DNA of 18,923 nt, taken from positions 1 through 18,923 of the forward strand of contig JAKAHN010000001.1 in the NCBI GenBank assembly GCA_021814895.1. Direction: 5' to 3'. Shown piece after piece: positions 18,297 to 18,923 of this stretch. The notes under the pieces were generated by a model. The model saw only the letters and a list, made by a program, of their open reading frames with translations, had not been told where the DNA came from and did no database searches. The position numbers and the translations under genes were made by a program. The number at the start of each line of letters is the position of its first letter. Positions within the stretch are counted from its first letter, which is position 1. This DNA comes from a bacterium. GTDB taxonomy: Bacteria; Patescibacteriota; Minisyncoccia; Phycocordibacterales; 2-02-FULL-43-11.

Positions 18297-18923
18297 CTAT
18301 TCCGAGGAAGCGCTTTTTTCATTAATTGGCGGAGTGGTTCGTTTATCCAAAGAACTTGAACTGGATAGCGGGGCATTGCCGTCTTTTAAATTTTGCAGAA
18401 TTGAATCAATTTCCTTGTTGTTTGGATTGGTTTTTTTTAAGTCCGTAAACTGAGCGATTGCGTCTTTTTCTCTTCCTAATTTTTCATAAGCCAAGCCAAG
18501 ATAATATTTAGCATTGGCATATTGTGGGCTAAGAGCAATTGACTTCTCTAGAGAAGCAACCGCGCCTTTATAATCTTTTGTATTAAACTGCAACAAACCT
18601 AATTGGAAAAAGATAGTCGGGTCGTTTGGCGAAAGGATTGATGCAGCGCTGACAGATTTTATAGCCTCGACAGAATCCCCTTCTTTAATTTGAATTTGCG
18701 CAAGCAAGAATATAGCATCGGTATAATTTTGTTTTAGATTAAGCGCCTTAGTGATGAATTCTTTGGCTTTAGCATTATCTCCCCTTGTATATTCCAACCG
18801 AGCAAGCATCAAATAAATAGACGGATCTAAGGGCGCGTATTTTGTCGCCTGCTCATAAGCATTAGCAGCCGCTTCATAAGAACCGTCTATTTTAAGAGGC
18901 ATAACCGCTTCATAAACTCGCCC
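18297..18923 (-). CDS. Tetratricopeptide-repeat protein, C-terminal part
   Basis: The frame is open to the window edge (GRVYEAV precedes the first ATG at 18902), so the gene is cut and its true start lies outside. About 208 residues are visible: at least four TPR units of 34 residues with the W/L-G-Y-A-F-A-P pattern, for example YEAAANAYEQATKYAPLDPS, AKAKEFITKALNLKQNYTDA, YKGAVASLEKSIALSPQYAN and KDAIAQFTDLKKTNPNNKE. A low-complexity S/P-rich tail follows. TPRs bind partner proteins. In related genomes such repeats often end large membrane proteins of surface-polymer synthesis; proximity to murJ fits an envelope role, but the missing N-terminus is needed to say. Confidence 0.85.
   Translation of the reverse strand, partial: GRVYEAVMPLKIDGSYEAAANAYEQATKYAPLDPSIYLMLARLEYTRGDNAKAKEFITKALNLKQNYTDAIFLLAQIQIKEGDSVEAIKSVSAASILSPNDPTIFFQLGLLQFNTKDYKGAVASLEKSIALSPQYANAKYYLGLAYEKLGREKDAIAQFTDLKKTNPNNKEIDSILQNLKDGNAPLSSSSSLDKRTTPPINEKSASSE

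Noticed and set aside
1..18923. Alternative genetic code (UGA as Gly)
   Set aside because: TGA ends several genes exactly at the expected C-terminus, and no in-frame TGA occurs inside conserved proteins.

Overview
The window looks like a chromosomal piece of a Patescibacteria/CPR genome, probably of the Parcubacteria group. This rests on the very compact gene set, small single-membrane-segment proteins, a TsaD with a clade-style LLGREPELLEQF segment, a short ValRS without the usual C-terminal arm, and a scatter of short unplaceable proteins. That placement is inference; no rRNA is present to fix it. TGA works as a normal stop (for example in tsaD, valS and the PH-domain gene), so the UGA=Gly code of Gracilibacteria/Absconditabacteria does not apply.

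Layout. 1-4134 (+): end of a CorA-type metal transporter, cysS, an AhpF-like thioredoxin reductase, a two-helix membrane protein and a PH-domain membrane protein, interrupted by one short orphan gene on the minus strand. 4166-6222 (-): a degenerate HAD-like orphan, tRNA-Val(GAC), a HAD hydrolase/NUDIX pair and tRNA-Ser(CGA). 6297-12159 (+): tRNA-Glu(CTC), an orphan basic protein, tsaD, valS, a PrsW-type membrane protease and an Hsp20 chaperone. 12205-13933 (-): tRNA-Phe(GAA), a one-helix protein, tRNA-Arg(CCT), a glutaredoxin-like protein, tRNA-Gly(CCC) and an FtsB/DivIC-like division protein. 14003-14110 (+): a 35-residue membrane peptide. 14146-18923 (-): lepA, an orphan gene, murJ and the end of a TPR protein. 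The known genes serve translation (CysRS, ValRS, TsaD, LepA, six tRNAs), thiol redox, cell wall and division (MurJ, FtsB-like) and stress (Hsp20).

Three patterns are not explained by ordinary annotation. (1) Downstream of four of the six tRNAs (Ser, Glu, Arg, Gly) lies a hairpin-rich module of about 60-250 bp that contains an inverted partial copy, and then one or two direct partial copies, of that tRNA's own 3' end. Modules at different tRNAs share further motifs. (2) Low-complexity repeats that occur between genes also occur in frame inside the universal proteins TsaD and LepA. The peptide ITNHQ[S/P]L[V/I]T appears in both, and the DNA nearly matches an intergenic copy at 12862-12878. (3) Four short genes of unknown function each sit in a self-contained cassette with its own promoter and terminator, and look richer in G+C than the backbone.

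Four other genes (tsaD, valS, the gene at 12305 and lepA) carry an extended -10 box ending only 6-7 nt before the ATG, which predicts leaderless transcripts. All readings are by eye; similarity statements are from family knowledge and were not checked against databases.
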